NCBI GenBank assembly: GCA_036279295.1
Contig: DASUJK010000100.1
Location: forward strand, 1 to 64,000
Length of the DNA stretch: 64,000 nucleotides
DNA from: DATEPR01 sp036279295
GTDB taxonomy: Bacteria > Actinomycetota > Actinomycetes > Mycobacteriales > Pseudonocardiaceae
Direction of reading: 5' to 3'
Shown: in pieces, positions 1 to 8,804 of the stretch
Layout of the letters: each line of letters starts with the position of its first letter
How positions within the stretch are numbered: the stretch's first letter is position 1
Notes under the pieces: generated by a model
What the model was told of the DNA's origin: nothing
The model's database searches: none
What the model saw: only the letters and a program-made list of their open reading frames with translations
Made by a program: the position numbers and the translations under genes

Positions 1-765
1 GTCGGACAGGTACGGCGCCGGGGCCTCCTCGACCAGCTTCTGGTGCCGCCGCTGCAGCGAGCAGTCCCGGGTGCCCACGACGATCACGTTGCCGTGCTTG
101 TCGGCCAGCACCTGGGCCTCGACGTGCCGCGGCTTGTCCAGGTAGCGCTCCACGAAGCACTCGCCCCGGCCGAACGCGGACACGGCCTCACGGACGGCCG
201 AGTCGAACAGTTCGGGGATCTCCTCGCGCGTGCGCGCCACCTTCAGGCCACGCCCACCGCCACCGAACGCCGCCTTGATGGCCACCGGCAGCCCGAACTC
301 GTCGGCGAACGCGATCACCTCGTCCGGGCCAGCGACCGGCTCGGACGTGCCGGGCACCAGCGGCGCACCGGCCCGCGTCGCGATGTGCCGCGCGGTCACC
401 TTGTCGCCGAGATCCCGGATGGCCTGCGGGTCCGGCCCGATCCACACCAGACCGGCGTCCAGCACGGCCTGCGCGAACTCGGCGTTCTCGGACAGGAAGC
501 CGTAGCCGGGGTGCACGGAGTCGGCACCGGCCCGCTTGGCCACGTCCAGCAGCTTGTCGATCGCGAGGTACGTGTCACCGGGGGTGTTGCCGTCCAGCCC
601 GAACGCCTCGTCGGCCAGCCGCACGAACGGGGCGTCCCGGTCGGGGTCGGCGTAGACGGCCACGCTGGCCAGGTCGGCGTCCCGGCAGGCCCGGATCACG
701 CGGACGGCGATCTCGCCGCGATTGGCGACCAGGACCTTGCGCAGCGCCACCGGCTGTCCGGGCAC
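1..765 (-). CDS. accA3: Acetyl-/propionyl-CoA carboxylase alpha chain, biotin carboxylase part (3' end beyond the window)
   Basis: The first 255 codons of a biotin carboxylase are present; the gene continues past the left edge. The enzyme carboxylates biotin with ATP and bicarbonate and feeds AccD-type carboxyltransferases for malonyl- and methylmalonyl-CoA. Visible features are the N-terminal biotin-carboxylase motif VLVANRGEIAVRVIRACRD near residue 9, the HPGYGFLSENAEFA motif near residue 70, and the ATP-grasp glycine-rich loop AAFGGGGRG near residue 175. The GTG start is chosen because AGGAGG lies six bases upstream. The biotinyl domain would lie outside the window. Close linkage to accD, accE and birA fits the AccA3 type that serves several carboxylases. 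The family call is very secure; the exact paralogue is inferred from synteny. Confidence 0.93.
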   Translation of the reverse strand, partial: MPGQPVALRKVLVANRGEIAVRVIRACRDADLASVAVYADPDRDAPFVRLADEAFGLDGNTPGDTYLAIDKLLDVAKRAGADSVHPGYGFLSENAEFAQAVLDAGLVWIGPDPQAIRDLGDKVTARHIATRAGAPLVPGTSEPVAGPDEVIAFADEFGLPVAIKAAFGGGGRGLKVARTREEIPELFDSAVREAVSAFGRGECFVERYLDKPRHVEAQVLADKHGNVIVVGTRDCSLQRRHQKLVEEAPAPYLSD

Positions 766-874
766 GCTTACCTCCTCGGTGAGCGGTACGACCCACCGGC
801 CTGCGGGCCGCTCACGTCGCATGATTCCACGTGGTATCGGTCCAGCGTCGTCCGGTTGTGGCGTGAAGAACAGC

Positions 875-1528
875 TCATCGTGTCCACAGGTCGGTGACGC
901 TGATCCCGACGTCGGCGAGCAACTCCCTGGTCAACGGCAGGCTGATGCCGATCACGCTGGACGGGTCGCCGTCCACGCCCTCCATGAACCAGCCGCCGAG
1001 GCCGTCCAGGGTGAAGCCGCCCGCCACCGCCAGCGGCTCGCCGGAGGCCAGGTAGGCCTCCAGTTCGGCCTCGCTCGGGGTGCCGAAGCGCACCTCGGTC
1101 ATCCGCACACCGGCGGACCTCGCGGTGACCACACCAGCGGTCACCCGGAGCACGGCGTGGCCGGTGAGCAGCGTGCCGACACGGCCTGCCATCGCCAGCC
1201 AGCGTTCCCTGGCCAGCTCCACGGTGGCGGGCTTGCCGACCAGTTGCGGCTGGTCGTCGCCGTTGGTGAACAGCATCGAGTCGCAGCCGACCACAACAGC
1301 GTCGCCATCGACACCGCCTGCCACCGCGTCCGCCTTGGCCACCGCGAGCGCGGCGACCTGGTCGGCTGCTGACGGGTTGGTCAGTGTGGCTGCGACGGCG
1401 TCCTCGTCCACTCGGGACACGATGACGACCGGTTCGATGCCCGCGGCGCGGAGTACTGCGAGGCGGGCCGGGGACGCTGAGGCAAGCACGAAGCGCACGG
1501 CCGGAGGGTACGGGGCGAGTTGACGCAT
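875..1528 (-). CDS. maf: Maf-family nucleoside triphosphate pyrophosphatase
   Basis: A 217-residue Maf/YhdE-type house-cleaning enzyme that hydrolyses non-canonical or canonical dTTP/UTP-type nucleotides. The signature FVLASASPARLAVLRAAG lies at about residue 12, a catalytic-site Asp in VVGCDSM near residue 90, and the GKP loop follows. Length is normal for the family. The ATG at 1528 is preceded by a G-rich stretch that can serve as ribosome site; a GTG ten codons downstream has no visible site. It starts 20 bases after the MFS exporter stop and may be cotranscribed with padR and the exporter. A Maf gene next to acyl-CoA carboxylase genes also occurs in mycobacteria. Confidence 0.9.
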   Translation of the reverse strand: MRQLAPYPPAVRFVLASASPARLAVLRAAGIEPVVIVSRVDEDAVAATLTNPSAADQVAALAVAKADAVAGGVDGDAVVVGCDSMLFTNGDDQPQLVGKPATVELARERWLAMAGRVGTLLTGHAVLRVTAGVVTARSAGVRMTEVRFGTPSEAELEAYLASGEPLAVAGGFTLDGLGGWFMEGVDGDPSSVIGISLPLTRELLADVGISVTDLWTR

Positions 1529-1548
1529 CCACCCCGTACCCCCAGGCG

Positions 1549-3201
1549 TCACGCCGGTTCCGGCACGGCCTCCTCGTGGCGCGGCGGCGTGTCCTGGACG
1601 GACGGTCGCGGTTTGCGCGCGATGCCGACACAGGCCACCACACCGATCGCCAGCACCGCGACGGGCAGGATCAGCGTGGCCTTGGCCGCGTCGGTGAAGC
1701 CGTGTTGGAACGTGCTGGCGCCCAACGCGCACAGCCGGTTGGTCAGCGCGGCCGGCACGCCGGGCGGCAGTTGACAGCTGGCGCCGCCGCCCGCGTCGGT
1801 GGCCGAGCCCGCCGCCTGCACCATGTTGTTCACGAACGCGGGCCGGAACGCGGGTGGCAGCTGGTTGGCCGCCGTGACGGCCGCGTTGTGCATCGACACC
1901 GTCAGCCTGGCCTGCAACAACACGCCGATCGCCGCGCTGCCCAGCACGCCGCCGATCTGCCGGGTGGTGTTGAACACGCCGGACGCCGCGCCCATCTGTG
2001 GCGGCGCGACCGTGCTCACCGCCAGGTTGGCCAGCGGCGAGAAGATGCACCCGATACCGAGACCGCACACGACCAGCGGCCCCACCAGGGTCCACACGTT
2101 GATGCCGACCTGGACCTGCAACGCCAGCCAGCCCACGCCGACGGTGAGCGCCGCGAAGCCGAACATGGCGACGTACTTGCCGGACAGCTTGTCCGACAAC
2201 CGGCCCGCGATCGGCGCGGTGATGCCGGACACCAGCGACATCGGCAGCGTGACCAGACCGGATTCCACCGGGCTCAGGCCGAGCACCGACTGCAGGAAGA
2301 TCACCACGGGCAGGAACATGCCGGTGATCGCGAAGCCGATGCACAGGTTGGCCAGGTTGGCCGACGAGAACGTCCGGTGGCCGAACAGGGTCAGCGGCAG
2401 CAGTGGTTCGTCCTTGTTGAGCCGCTGCCACACGACGAACGCGATCAGCAGCAGGACGCCGATCCCGATGATCTCCGGGATGCCGATCGCGCCCCACACC
2501 GCGCCCCAGTGGTACTGCTGGCCGTTCTGCACACCGAACACGACGGCCAGCAGGCCGAGGCTGAACAGCACGGTGCCCAGCACGTCGAACTTGTGCCGGT
2601 TGCGCTGCTGGTCGCCGGGCACGAACAGGATCGCCAGCACGAAACCGGCCACGCCGATCGGCACGTTCACCATGAAGATCCACTGCCAGCCGAAGTTGTC
2701 CACCAGCACGCCACCCAGCAGCGGGCCGGCAATCGTGGCCACACCGGCCACCGCGCCCCACATGCCCATCGGGGCGCCCCGCCTGGCCGGTGGGAACAGG
2801 GCGGTGATGAACGCCATCGTCTGCGGCGCCATCGCGGCGGCACCCAGGCCCTGCACGGCCCGCGCGGCGATCAGCAGGCCGGGTGTGCCGGCCAGGCCAC
2901 AGCACAGCGATGCGAGCGTGAACACGGCAAGGCCGGTCATGAACATCGGCTTGCGGCCGAGGCGGTCGCCGAGCCTGCCGGCCAGCAGCAGCGGCACGGC
3001 GTAGGTGAGCAGGTAGACGCTGTTCACCCAGATGATCTCGTTCAGCGTGGCGTGCAGATTGCTGCGCAGCATCGCCGGGATGGCCACGTTCACGATCGTC
3101 GTGTCCAACATGATCATGAAGAAGCCGATGGACAGCGCCCCCAACGCGGCCCACGGATTCACCTGTCTCCGGCCGATCGTCACGCCCGGTGTGTCGCTCA
3201 T
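1549..3201 (-). CDS. MFS drug exporter, DHA2 (14-TM EmrB/QacA) family
   Basis: A 550-residue major facilitator superfamily transporter predicted to export drugs or metabolites by proton antiport at the cytoplasmic membrane. Evidence is the opening helix with LDTTIVNVAIPAM, motif A GRLGDRLGRKPM between helices 2 and 3, the antiporter motif C region WGAVAGVATIAGPLLGG, and about fourteen hydrophobic segments. The start codon overlaps the stop of the upstream PadR regulator by four bases (ATGA), with AGGAG eight bases upstream, so translation is probably coupled. Regulation is very likely by that PadR protein through the palindrome at 3887-3912. Substrate cannot be told from the sequence. Confidence 0.93.
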   Translation of the reverse strand: MSDTPGVTIGRRQVNPWAALGALSIGFFMIMLDTTIVNVAIPAMLRSNLHATLNEIIWVNSVYLLTYAVPLLLAGRLGDRLGRKPMFMTGLAVFTLASLCCGLAGTPGLLIAARAVQGLGAAAMAPQTMAFITALFPPARRGAPMGMWGAVAGVATIAGPLLGGVLVDNFGWQWIFMVNVPIGVAGFVLAILFVPGDQQRNRHKFDVLGTVLFSLGLLAVVFGVQNGQQYHWGAVWGAIGIPEIIGIGVLLLIAFVVWQRLNKDEPLLPLTLFGHRTFSSANLANLCIGFAITGMFLPVVIFLQSVLGLSPVESGLVTLPMSLVSGITAPIAGRLSDKLSGKYVAMFGFAALTVGVGWLALQVQVGINVWTLVGPLVVCGLGIGCIFSPLANLAVSTVAPPQMGAASGVFNTTRQIGGVLGSAAIGVLLQARLTVSMHNAAVTAANQLPPAFRPAFVNNMVQAAGSATDAGGGASCQLPPGVPAALTNRLCALGASTFQHGFTDAAKATLILPVAVLAIGVVACVGIARKPRPSVQDTPPRHEEAVPEPA

Positions 3202-3857
3202 CTCGTGTTCTCCTGCTTCCCCTCGTCCACCAGGCTCAGGCGTGGTGGCATGTGATCTTCCTCGTCGAACGCGGCGCCGGCACCGGGGCCGCACGGCCAC
3301 GTCAGCTGCCGGCTGTCCAGCCGCTCGATGAGCTGTTTCGTCCAGGCCAGTTCGGTTTCCCGTTGCCGGGTCCGCAGGTCGACATCGGCCCAGTACAGCT
3401 CGTGGACGCCCAGTTCGGTGAGCCCGTCGCGGTACACCTGCTCGGCGGCGATGGTGGCCTCCAGGGCCATTGCCCTGCGCCGCAGCTGGACCAGCGCGTC
3501 CGGCCGGCTCAGCGTGTGCAGGAACGCGACCGCCACCAGGTACTGCGGGTACTCGGTGGCCGGCTCGGCGACCATGGCGCGCAACCGTTGCGCGAACGCG
3601 TCCCGGCCGGCCCCGGTGAGTTCGTAGGTGGTGCGTTCCGGGCGGCGGCCCTCCCTGCTGGTCTCCACCGCCTCGATCAGGCCGTCCCGTTCCAGGCGGT
3701 CGATCGCGTGGTACAGCGAGCCGGTGGTCAGCTTGAGCAGCCGCCACACTTCGCGTTCCTGCATCGTCTGGTGGATCTCGTACGGGTGTTTCGGCCCGTC
3801 GTGCAGCAGTTCCATGGCGGCGAGGGCCAACGGCGTGAGTGTGGACGCGCCGGGCAT
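3198..3857 (-). CDS. PadR-family transcriptional regulator
   Basis: A 219-residue PadR repressor with the N-terminal winged helix (LTPLALAAMELLHDGPKHPYEI start, TGSLYHAIDRLERDGLIE recognition/wing region at about residues 45-62) and the longer helical C-terminal dimerisation domain of the PadR-s1 class. PadR proteins normally repress a linked efflux gene and release DNA on binding a small molecule. The stop overlaps the start of the MFS exporter by four bases. A perfect 26-bp AT-rich palindrome lies 30 bases upstream of the start and is the obvious autoregulatory operator. The ATG is chosen for the GGAG upstream and for agreement with the family N-terminus; an in-frame upstream extension would run through the operator. 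Confidence 0.93.
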   Translation of the reverse strand: MPGASTLTPLALAAMELLHDGPKHPYEIHQTMQEREVWRLLKLTTGSLYHAIDRLERDGLIEAVETSREGRRPERTTYELTGAGRDAFAQRLRAMVAEPATEYPQYLVAVAFLHTLSRPDALVQLRRRAMALEATIAAEQVYRDGLTELGVHELYWADVDLRTRQRETELAWTKQLIERLDSRQLTWPCGPGAGAAFDEEDHMPPRLSLVDEGKQENTR

Positions 3858-3886
3858 GTGGGTGCTCCGTTCGAGATCAATCCGTG

Positions 3887-3912
3887 CTGTATATTCCACG
3901 TGGAATATACAG
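3887..3912. promoter_or_regulatory. Perfect 26-bp palindrome, probable PadR operator
   Basis: The left half reads CTGTATATTCCAC and the right half is its exact reverse complement, with no spacer. It is the most AT-rich stretch in this neighbourhood and lies just upstream of padR, where its promoter should be. PadR operators are typically AT-rich dyads of this size. The binding itself is inferred. Confidence 0.75.
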
Positions 3913-3968
3913 GCGTGGTGCACCCAGTCAAGCCCGTTCGGTGCGGTGGTCGGCCTGAGGGAATCGAC

Positions 3969-4184
3969 TCAGCGCGGTCGGCCGGACGCACGCCACGCGC
4001 CCGGCCCGAACGGCAACGGCTGCCGGACCAGCGCCGACCGGTCGGCCCACCGGGACCTCGGCGCTGCCGGCGGAGCGGGCCGGCCGGCGGCCAGCGCTGC
4101 CACCACGATGGTCAGCGCTGCCAGTTCCTCGTCGTCCGGGGTGCCCCGGACGACCCGCAGCAGCGGTCGTGTCTCGTCAGTCAT
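3969..4184 (-). CDS. accE: Acyl-CoA carboxylase epsilon subunit
   Basis: A 71-residue actinobacterial AccE-type small subunit, which stabilises and stimulates the AccA-AccD complex. It begins MTDETRPLLRVVRGTPDDEE, and the RVVRG(T/N)PDxEELAAL pattern is the family signature. The C-terminus is Trp/Arg/Pro rich, as in M. tuberculosis AccE5. It starts 13 bases after the accD stop on the same strand, so the two are an operon. Small size and low complexity limit further prediction. Confidence 0.85.
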   Translation of the reverse strand: MTDETRPLLRVVRGTPDDEELAALTIVVAALAAGRPAPPAAPRSRWADRSALVRQPLPFGPGAWRASGRPR

Positions 4185-4197
4185 CGCGGCCCCCGAC

Positions 4198-5847
4198 TCA
4201 GAGCGGAATGTTGCCGTGCTTCTTCGGCGGCAGCGTCTTGCGCTTGTCCCGCAGCATGGCCAGCGAGCGGGCCACGTAGCCACGGGTGAACGACGGCGGG
4301 ATCACCGAGTCCACATAACCGCGCTCGGCGGCGATGTACGGGTTGAGCAGCGTGTCCTCGTACTCCTGGTCCAGCTTGGCGCGCAGCGCGTTCACGTCCT
4401 CACCGCGCCCGGCGGCGGCGGCCAGCGTCCTGCGGTGCACGATGTTGGACGCGCCGGACGCGCCCATCACGGCGATCTGCGCCGTCGGCCACGCCAGGTT
4501 CACGTCGGCGCCGAGGTGCTTGGACCCCATCACGTCGTACGCGCCGCCGTAGGCCTTGCGGGTGATCACGGTGACCAGCGGCACGGTGGCCTCGGCGTAC
4601 GCGTAGATCAGCTTCGCGCCGCGCCGGATGATGCCGTTCCACTCCTGGTCGGTGCCGGGCAGGAAACCGGGCACGTCGACGAACGTCAGTACCGGCACGT
4701 TGAACGCGTCGCACGTGCGCACGAACCGGGCCGCCTTCTCGGCCGCGTTGATGTCCAGGCAGCCCGCGAACTGGGTGGGCTGGTTGGCCACCACGCCGAC
4801 GCTGTGCCCGGCCACCCGGCCGAAGCCGACGACGATGTTCGGTGCGTACAGCGCCTGCACTTCCAGGAATTCACCGTCGTCCAGGACGCGAGTGACGACC
4901 TCGTGGATGTCGTAGGGCTGGTTGGCCGAGTCCGGGATCAGCGTGTCCAGCTCGCGGTCCTCGTCGGTGATCGAGTCCGCGATCGAACCGGGCACGCCGT
5001 CGCCGGTGCCGTTGAACACGGGCGGCTCGGACAGGTTGTTGGACGGCAGGAAGGACAGCAGTTCCTTCACGTAGGCGATCGCGTCCTCCTCGTCGGCGCC
5101 GAGGTAGTGCGCGTTGCCGGACTTGGTGCTGTGCGTGCGGGCGCCGCCGAGGTCCTCGAACGACACCTCCTCGCCGGTCACCGTCTTCACCACGTCCGGC
5201 CCGGTGATGAACATCTGCGACGTCTTGTCGACCATCACGACGAAGTCGGTCAGCGCGGGCGAGTACACGTGGCCGCCCGCGTTCGCGCCCATGATCAGCG
5301 AGATCTGCGGGATCACGCCGGACGCGACCGTGTTGCGCCGGAAGATCTCGCCGTACAGGCCCAGTGACACCACACCTTCCTGGATGCGTGCGCCGCCGCC
5401 CTCGTTGATGCCGATGATCGGCCTGCCGGTGGTCATGGCCAGATCCATCACCTTGACGATCTTCTCGCCGTACACCTCGCCCAGCGAACCGCCGAACACC
5501 GTCACGTCCTGGCTGAACACGCACACGGCCCGGCCGTCCACGGTGCCGTGGCCGGTGACGACGCCGTCGCCGTAGGGGCGGTTGCGCTCCAGGCCGAAGT
5601 TGGTCGACCGGTGCCGGGCCAACTCGTCCAGTTCGACGAAGGAGTCGGGATCGAGCAGCATCTCGATCCGCTCGCGGGCGGTCATCTTGCCGCGCTCGTG
5701 CTGCCGTTCGACGGCCCGCTCGGAACCGGCGTGCACCGCCGCGTCGTTGCGCCGGTACAGGTCGGCCAGCTTGCCGGCCGTGGTGTGGACGTCCGGTTCC
5801 GCCGATCCGTCGTCCGGCTCGCCGATCGGTACGGTCGCGCTGCTCAT
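4198..5847 (-). CDS. accD5: Acyl-CoA carboxylase beta chain (propionyl-CoA carboxylase type)
   Basis: A 549-residue carboxyltransferase that moves the carboxyl group from biotin to an acyl-CoA. Both crotonase-like halves are complete: the N-terminal half with GHGTVDGRAVCVFSQDVTVFGG and the oxyanion-hole GGGARIQEG, and the C-terminal half with VDVPGFLPGTDQEWNGIIRRGAKL and RKAYGGAYDVM. The strong match and the adjacent accE point to the AccD5-type propionyl/acetyl-CoA carboxylase, which supplies methylmalonyl-CoA and malonyl-CoA. The ATG at 5847 has no strong ribosome site but fits the family N-terminus. It is divergent from birA across 69 bases that contain a small AGCCA-GG-TGGCT dyad at 5865-5876. 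Substrate assignment is inferred from family and synteny. Confidence 0.92.
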   Translation of the reverse strand: MSSATVPIGEPDDGSAEPDVHTTAGKLADLYRRNDAAVHAGSERAVERQHERGKMTARERIEMLLDPDSFVELDELARHRSTNFGLERNRPYGDGVVTGHGTVDGRAVCVFSQDVTVFGGSLGEVYGEKIVKVMDLAMTTGRPIIGINEGGGARIQEGVVSLGLYGEIFRRNTVASGVIPQISLIMGANAGGHVYSPALTDFVVMVDKTSQMFITGPDVVKTVTGEEVSFEDLGGARTHSTKSGNAHYLGADEEDAIAYVKELLSFLPSNNLSEPPVFNGTGDGVPGSIADSITDEDRELDTLIPDSANQPYDIHEVVTRVLDDGEFLEVQALYAPNIVVGFGRVAGHSVGVVANQPTQFAGCLDINAAEKAARFVRTCDAFNVPVLTFVDVPGFLPGTDQEWNGIIRRGAKLIYAYAEATVPLVTVITRKAYGGAYDVMGSKHLGADVNLAWPTAQIAVMGASGASNIVHRRTLAAAAGRGEDVNALRAKLDQEYEDTLLNPYIAAERGYVDSVIPPSFTRGYVARSLAMLRDKRKTLPPKKHGNIPL

Positions 5848-5916
5848 GACCGGTGAGCCTAACCAGCCAGGTGGCTCAACCGACCTCGGCGTTGCCCACG
5901 TCATATCCTTCGCAGG

Positions 5917-6699
5917 GTGTCCGAGCCGCTGCGTGTCCCAGAACTGCCGGTCGAGTCCTACACCGCCGTGAACGTGGTGCCGACGACCGCGTCCACCAAT
6001 GCCGACCTGGTCGAAGCCGCCCGTCAGGGGGCCGCCGACCGGACCGTGCTGATCGCCGACGAGCAGACCGGCGGCCAGGGCAGGCTGACCCGGTCGTGGG
6101 TGTCGCCGGCCGGCACCGGCCTCTACCTGAGTGTGCTGTACCGGCCGACCGGAGTGGCCGACCGGCTGGGCTGGCTCGCGCTGCTGGCCGGTGTCGCGCT
6201 GGTCCGGACCAGCCGGTGGGCCGGTGCCACGGCAGCGCTGAAGTGGCCCAACGACCTGCTGCTCGGCCCGGATCTGCGCAAAGGTGCCGGGGTACTGGCC
6301 GAAACGAGTGACGATGCCGTCGTACTGGGCATCGGGCTGAATCTGCTGCCGTTGCCGGCCGGTGTGCCGCTGGGTGCCGGTGGCCTGGCGCCCACGTCAC
6401 TGGCCGAGGCGGGCGCCACCCGGCTGGACCGGACCGAGATCGCGGGCCGGCTGCTCACCGAACTGGCCGGGCTGGAACGGGCGTGGCGGCTGGCAGGCGG
6501 GGATCCCGGCGACGCCAGGGCCGAGTACGTCGACCACTGCGCGACCATCGGCCAGCAGGTGAACGTGGAACTGCCCGGCAGCACGCTGAGCGGCACGGCG
6601 ACCGGCATCGGGGGCGACGGCAGCCTGCTGGTCCGGGCCGACGACGGCGAGCACTCCGTCTACGCGGGCGATGTCGTCCACGTGCGGCCGGCCCCATGA
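5917..6699 (+). CDS. birA: Biotin--[acetyl-CoA-carboxylase] ligase, monofunctional
   Basis: A 260-residue biotin protein ligase that makes biotinyl-AMP and transfers biotin to the carrier lysine of AccA. The catalytic glycine loop appears as DEQTGGQGRLTRSW at about residues 47-61, KWPNDLLL at about residue 109 is the biotin-pocket motif, and a C-terminal SH3-like domain (GTATGIGGDGSLLVRADDGE) is present. There is no N-terminal helix-turn-helix, so it is not a repressor. It is divergent from accD, whose partner AccA it modifies. The GTG start has a short AGG upstream. Confidence 0.93.
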   Translation: MSEPLRVPELPVESYTAVNVVPTTASTNADLVEAARQGAADRTVLIADEQTGGQGRLTRSWVSPAGTGLYLSVLYRPTGVADRLGWLALLAGVALVRTSRWAGATAALKWPNDLLLGPDLRKGAGVLAETSDDAVVLGIGLNLLPLPAGVPLGAGGLAPTSLAEAGATRLDRTEIAGRLLTELAGLERAWRLAGGDPGDARAEYVDHCATIGQQVNVELPGSTLSGTATGIGGDGSLLVRADDGEHSVYAGDVVHVRPAP

Positions 6700-6730
6700 T
6701 GTCCGGACCGGCAGGCAGTACCGTGAGCGC

Positions 6731-7261
6731 ATGGCCTACCCCGACAACGTCCTGACCGAGGGCGAGCAGGTGGTGATCCACAAGCACCCGCACTGGAAGA
6801 TGCTCATCCTGCCGGTGCTGATCTTCCTGGTCGTGGTCGCCGCCGGTGCGTTCTTGTCCGCACTGTCCCGCAACCAGTCGTGGCACATGATCGCCTGGAT
6901 CGCCATCGTGGTGGTCGGCGTCGTGCTCGTGGTGTGGCTGACGATCATCCCGCTGCTGCGCTGGCGCACGACGCACTTCATCGTGACCACCGACAGGGTG
7001 ATGGCCCGCGAGGGTGTGCTGAACCGGACGGGCATGGACATCCCGTTGTCCAGGATCAACAGTGTGCGGTTCGAGCACGGACTGATCGACCGGATCTGGG
7101 GTGCCGGCACGCTGATCATCGAGTCGGCGTCGGACGAACCGCTGGAGTTCGACGACATCCCGAACGTCGAGTACGTGCACTCGCTGCTGTACCGCGAGGT
7201 GAACGACAACCCGGACGACGACTACCGACCCACCCACCGGCGCCACCAGGAAGATCGCTGA
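6731..7261 (+). CDS. PH-domain (bPH2) membrane protein
   Basis: A 176-residue protein with two transmembrane helices (about residues 24-44 and 55-75) followed by a bacterial PH-like domain at about residues 78-155 (HFIVTTDRVMAREGVLNRTG, IPLSRINSVRFE). Its tail is short, acidic and then basic. The family function is unknown; PH domains generally act in protein or membrane association. It follows birA by 31 bases, as Rv3278c follows birA in mycobacteria. Start is the ATG matching the conserved MAYPDNVL N-terminus. Confidence 0.85.
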   Translation: MAYPDNVLTEGEQVVIHKHPHWKMLILPVLIFLVVVAAGAFLSALSRNQSWHMIAWIAIVVVGVVLVVWLTIIPLLRWRTTHFIVTTDRVMAREGVLNRTGMDIPLSRINSVRFEHGLIDRIWGAGTLIIESASDEPLEFDDIPNVEYVHSLLYREVNDNPDDDYRPTHRRHQEDR

Positions 7262-7262
7262 C

Positions 7263-8213
7263 GTGGGCGCCCGCGAGGTCGGCCTGCCCGTCGTCGTGGA
7301 GTCGCCGGAGTCCGGCGCGCTGCCGACCGAGGTGACCATCTGGGAGGTCGGCGCGCGCGACGGCCTGCAGAACGAGTCCGCGGTGCTGCCCGTGGCCGTG
7401 AAGCTGGAGTTCCTGGACCGGATGGCCGACGCGGGGCTGACCATCCTGGAGGCGACCAGTTTCGTGTCGCCGAAGTGGGTGCCGCAGCTGGCCGACGCCG
7501 AACAGCTGTTGGCAGGCCTTGATCAGCGGGACGGCGTGAGCTACCCGGTGCTGGTGCCCAACGAGCGTGGCCTGGACCGGGCGCTGGCGGCCGGTGTCCG
7601 GCACATCGCGATCTTCGGCAGCGCCACCGAGACGTTCGCCCGGCGCAACCTCAACCGTTCGCTGGACGACCAGTTCGCCATGTTCGAGCCGGTGGTCACC
7701 AGGGCGCGGGCCGAAGGACTGGACGTCCGGGCGTACGTGTCCATGTGCTTCGGCGACCCGTGGGAGGGCAAGGTGCCGGCCGACCAGGTGGTCGCGGTCG
7801 GTCGGCGGCTGCTCGATCTCGGCTGTAGCCAGCTGTCGCTCGGCGACACGATCGGCGTGGCCACGGCGGGTCAGGTCGAGGCGCTGCTCGGCGGGTTCCT
7901 CGCCACCGGCATGCCGGTGGACGCGCTCGCAGTGCACTTCCACGACACCTACGGCCAGGCACTGGCGAACACGTTGGCAGCACTGCGTATGGGTGTGTCC
8001 TGTGTGGACTCGTCGGCCGGTGGGCTCGGCGGCTGCCCGTATGCCGAGTCGGCGACGGGGAACCTGGCCACCGAGGATCTGGTGTGGATGCTGGACGGCC
8101 TCGGCGTGCGGACGGGTGTCGACCTGGACAAGCTGGTGGCGACGAGCGCCTGGCTGGCCGAACAGCTCGGCAGGCCGAGTCCGTCGCGGGTCGTGCGCGC
8201 ACTGGCGGGGTAG
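7263..8213 (+). CDS. mvaB: Hydroxymethylglutaryl-CoA lyase
   Basis: A 316-residue HMG-CoA lyase, which cleaves 3-hydroxy-3-methylglutaryl-CoA to acetyl-CoA and acetoacetate, the last step of leucine degradation. It is a DRE-TIM metallolyase: the strand-1 motif is VGARDGLQNE (Arg-Asp for catalysis), metal-binding HFHDTYGQ sits near residue 224, and the active-site cysteine loop AGGLGGCPYAESATGN is at about residues 255-270. The GTG start lies one base after the PH gene stop, so it is probably translated from the same mRNA. Leucine catabolism fits the nearby acyl-CoA dehydrogenase and biotin carboxylase genes. Confidence 0.93.
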   Translation: MGAREVGLPVVVESPESGALPTEVTIWEVGARDGLQNESAVLPVAVKLEFLDRMADAGLTILEATSFVSPKWVPQLADAEQLLAGLDQRDGVSYPVLVPNERGLDRALAAGVRHIAIFGSATETFARRNLNRSLDDQFAMFEPVVTRARAEGLDVRAYVSMCFGDPWEGKVPADQVVAVGRRLLDLGCSQLSLGDTIGVATAGQVEALLGGFLATGMPVDALAVHFHDTYGQALANTLAALRMGVSCVDSSAGGLGGCPYAESATGNLATEDLVWMLDGLGVRTGVDLDKLVATSAWLAEQLGRPSPSRVVRALAG

Positions 8214-8215
8214 GC

Positions 8216-8794
8216 ATGGCCACCGCGTTGGAGATCGTCGAGGTCAGTGACTCGACCTGGCCCGCGCTGGTGGACCTGTTCGGCCCCAACGGAGCCATCG
8301 CCGGCTGCTGGTGCACGTGGTTCTGGCAGAGCGGCGGGCAGATCAGCAGGGACCGGTCGGCTGCCAACCGGGAGATGCTGCACGAGCGGGTGTGTTCCGG
8401 GGTGCCGGTCGGGCTGGTGGCGATGTCCGGCTCGACGGCGGTCGGCTGGATCGCCGTGGCACCCCGGCTGTCCTACGTCCGGCTGTCCCGCTCGAAGATC
8501 ACCCGGCCCGCCGATGCCGACGAGGACCTGTCCGACGTGTGGTCGGTGACCTGCTTCTACGTGCGCAAAGGTGAGCGCCGCAAGGGAATCGCGGGTGAGT
8601 TGCTGGCCGCCGCCGTCGCGTTCGCCGAGCGCCACGGTGCCGTCGCGGTGGAGGGATATCCGGTGATCACCGATGGCGCGCGGCGATCGGTCGGCGAGTT
8701 GTACCACGGCACGCTGAGTGGATTCCTGGCCGCGGGCTTCGAACTGGTCGAGGAGCGATCGCCGGTCCGGGCCCTGGTGCGGCGCGCGCTGTAG
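8216..8794 (+). CDS. GNAT-family N-acetyltransferase
   Basis: A 192-residue GNAT acetyltransferase that starts two bases after the mvaB stop. The acetyl-CoA binding segment is VTCFYVRKGERRKGIAGELL (beta-4 followed by the R-x-x-G-x-A pyrophosphate loop) at about residues 107-126. A conserved early segment CWCTWFWQ is typical of a GNAT subgroup found in actinobacteria. The substrate is unknown. It is the last gene of the run that began with birA. Confidence 0.85.
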   Translation: MATALEIVEVSDSTWPALVDLFGPNGAIAGCWCTWFWQSGGQISRDRSAANREMLHERVCSGVPVGLVAMSGSTAVGWIAVAPRLSYVRLSRSKITRPADADEDLSDVWSVTCFYVRKGERRKGIAGELLAAAVAFAERHGAVAVEGYPVITDGARRSVGELYHGTLSGFLAAGFELVEERSPVRALVRRAL

Positions 8795-8804
8795 CAGGCA
8801 ATAA

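Noticed and set aside
1576..3255. A 559-codon open frame on the plus strand opposite the MFS exporter
   Set aside because: Its translation is Arg/His/Gln/Gly low-complexity sequence typical of the antisense frame of a GC-rich gene. The minus strand has a clear transporter with all family motifs.
5865..5876. Small dyad AGCCA-GG-TGGCT between accD and birA as a BirA-type operator
   Set aside because: Five-base arms are too short to stand out in GC-rich DNA, and this BirA lacks a DNA-binding domain.
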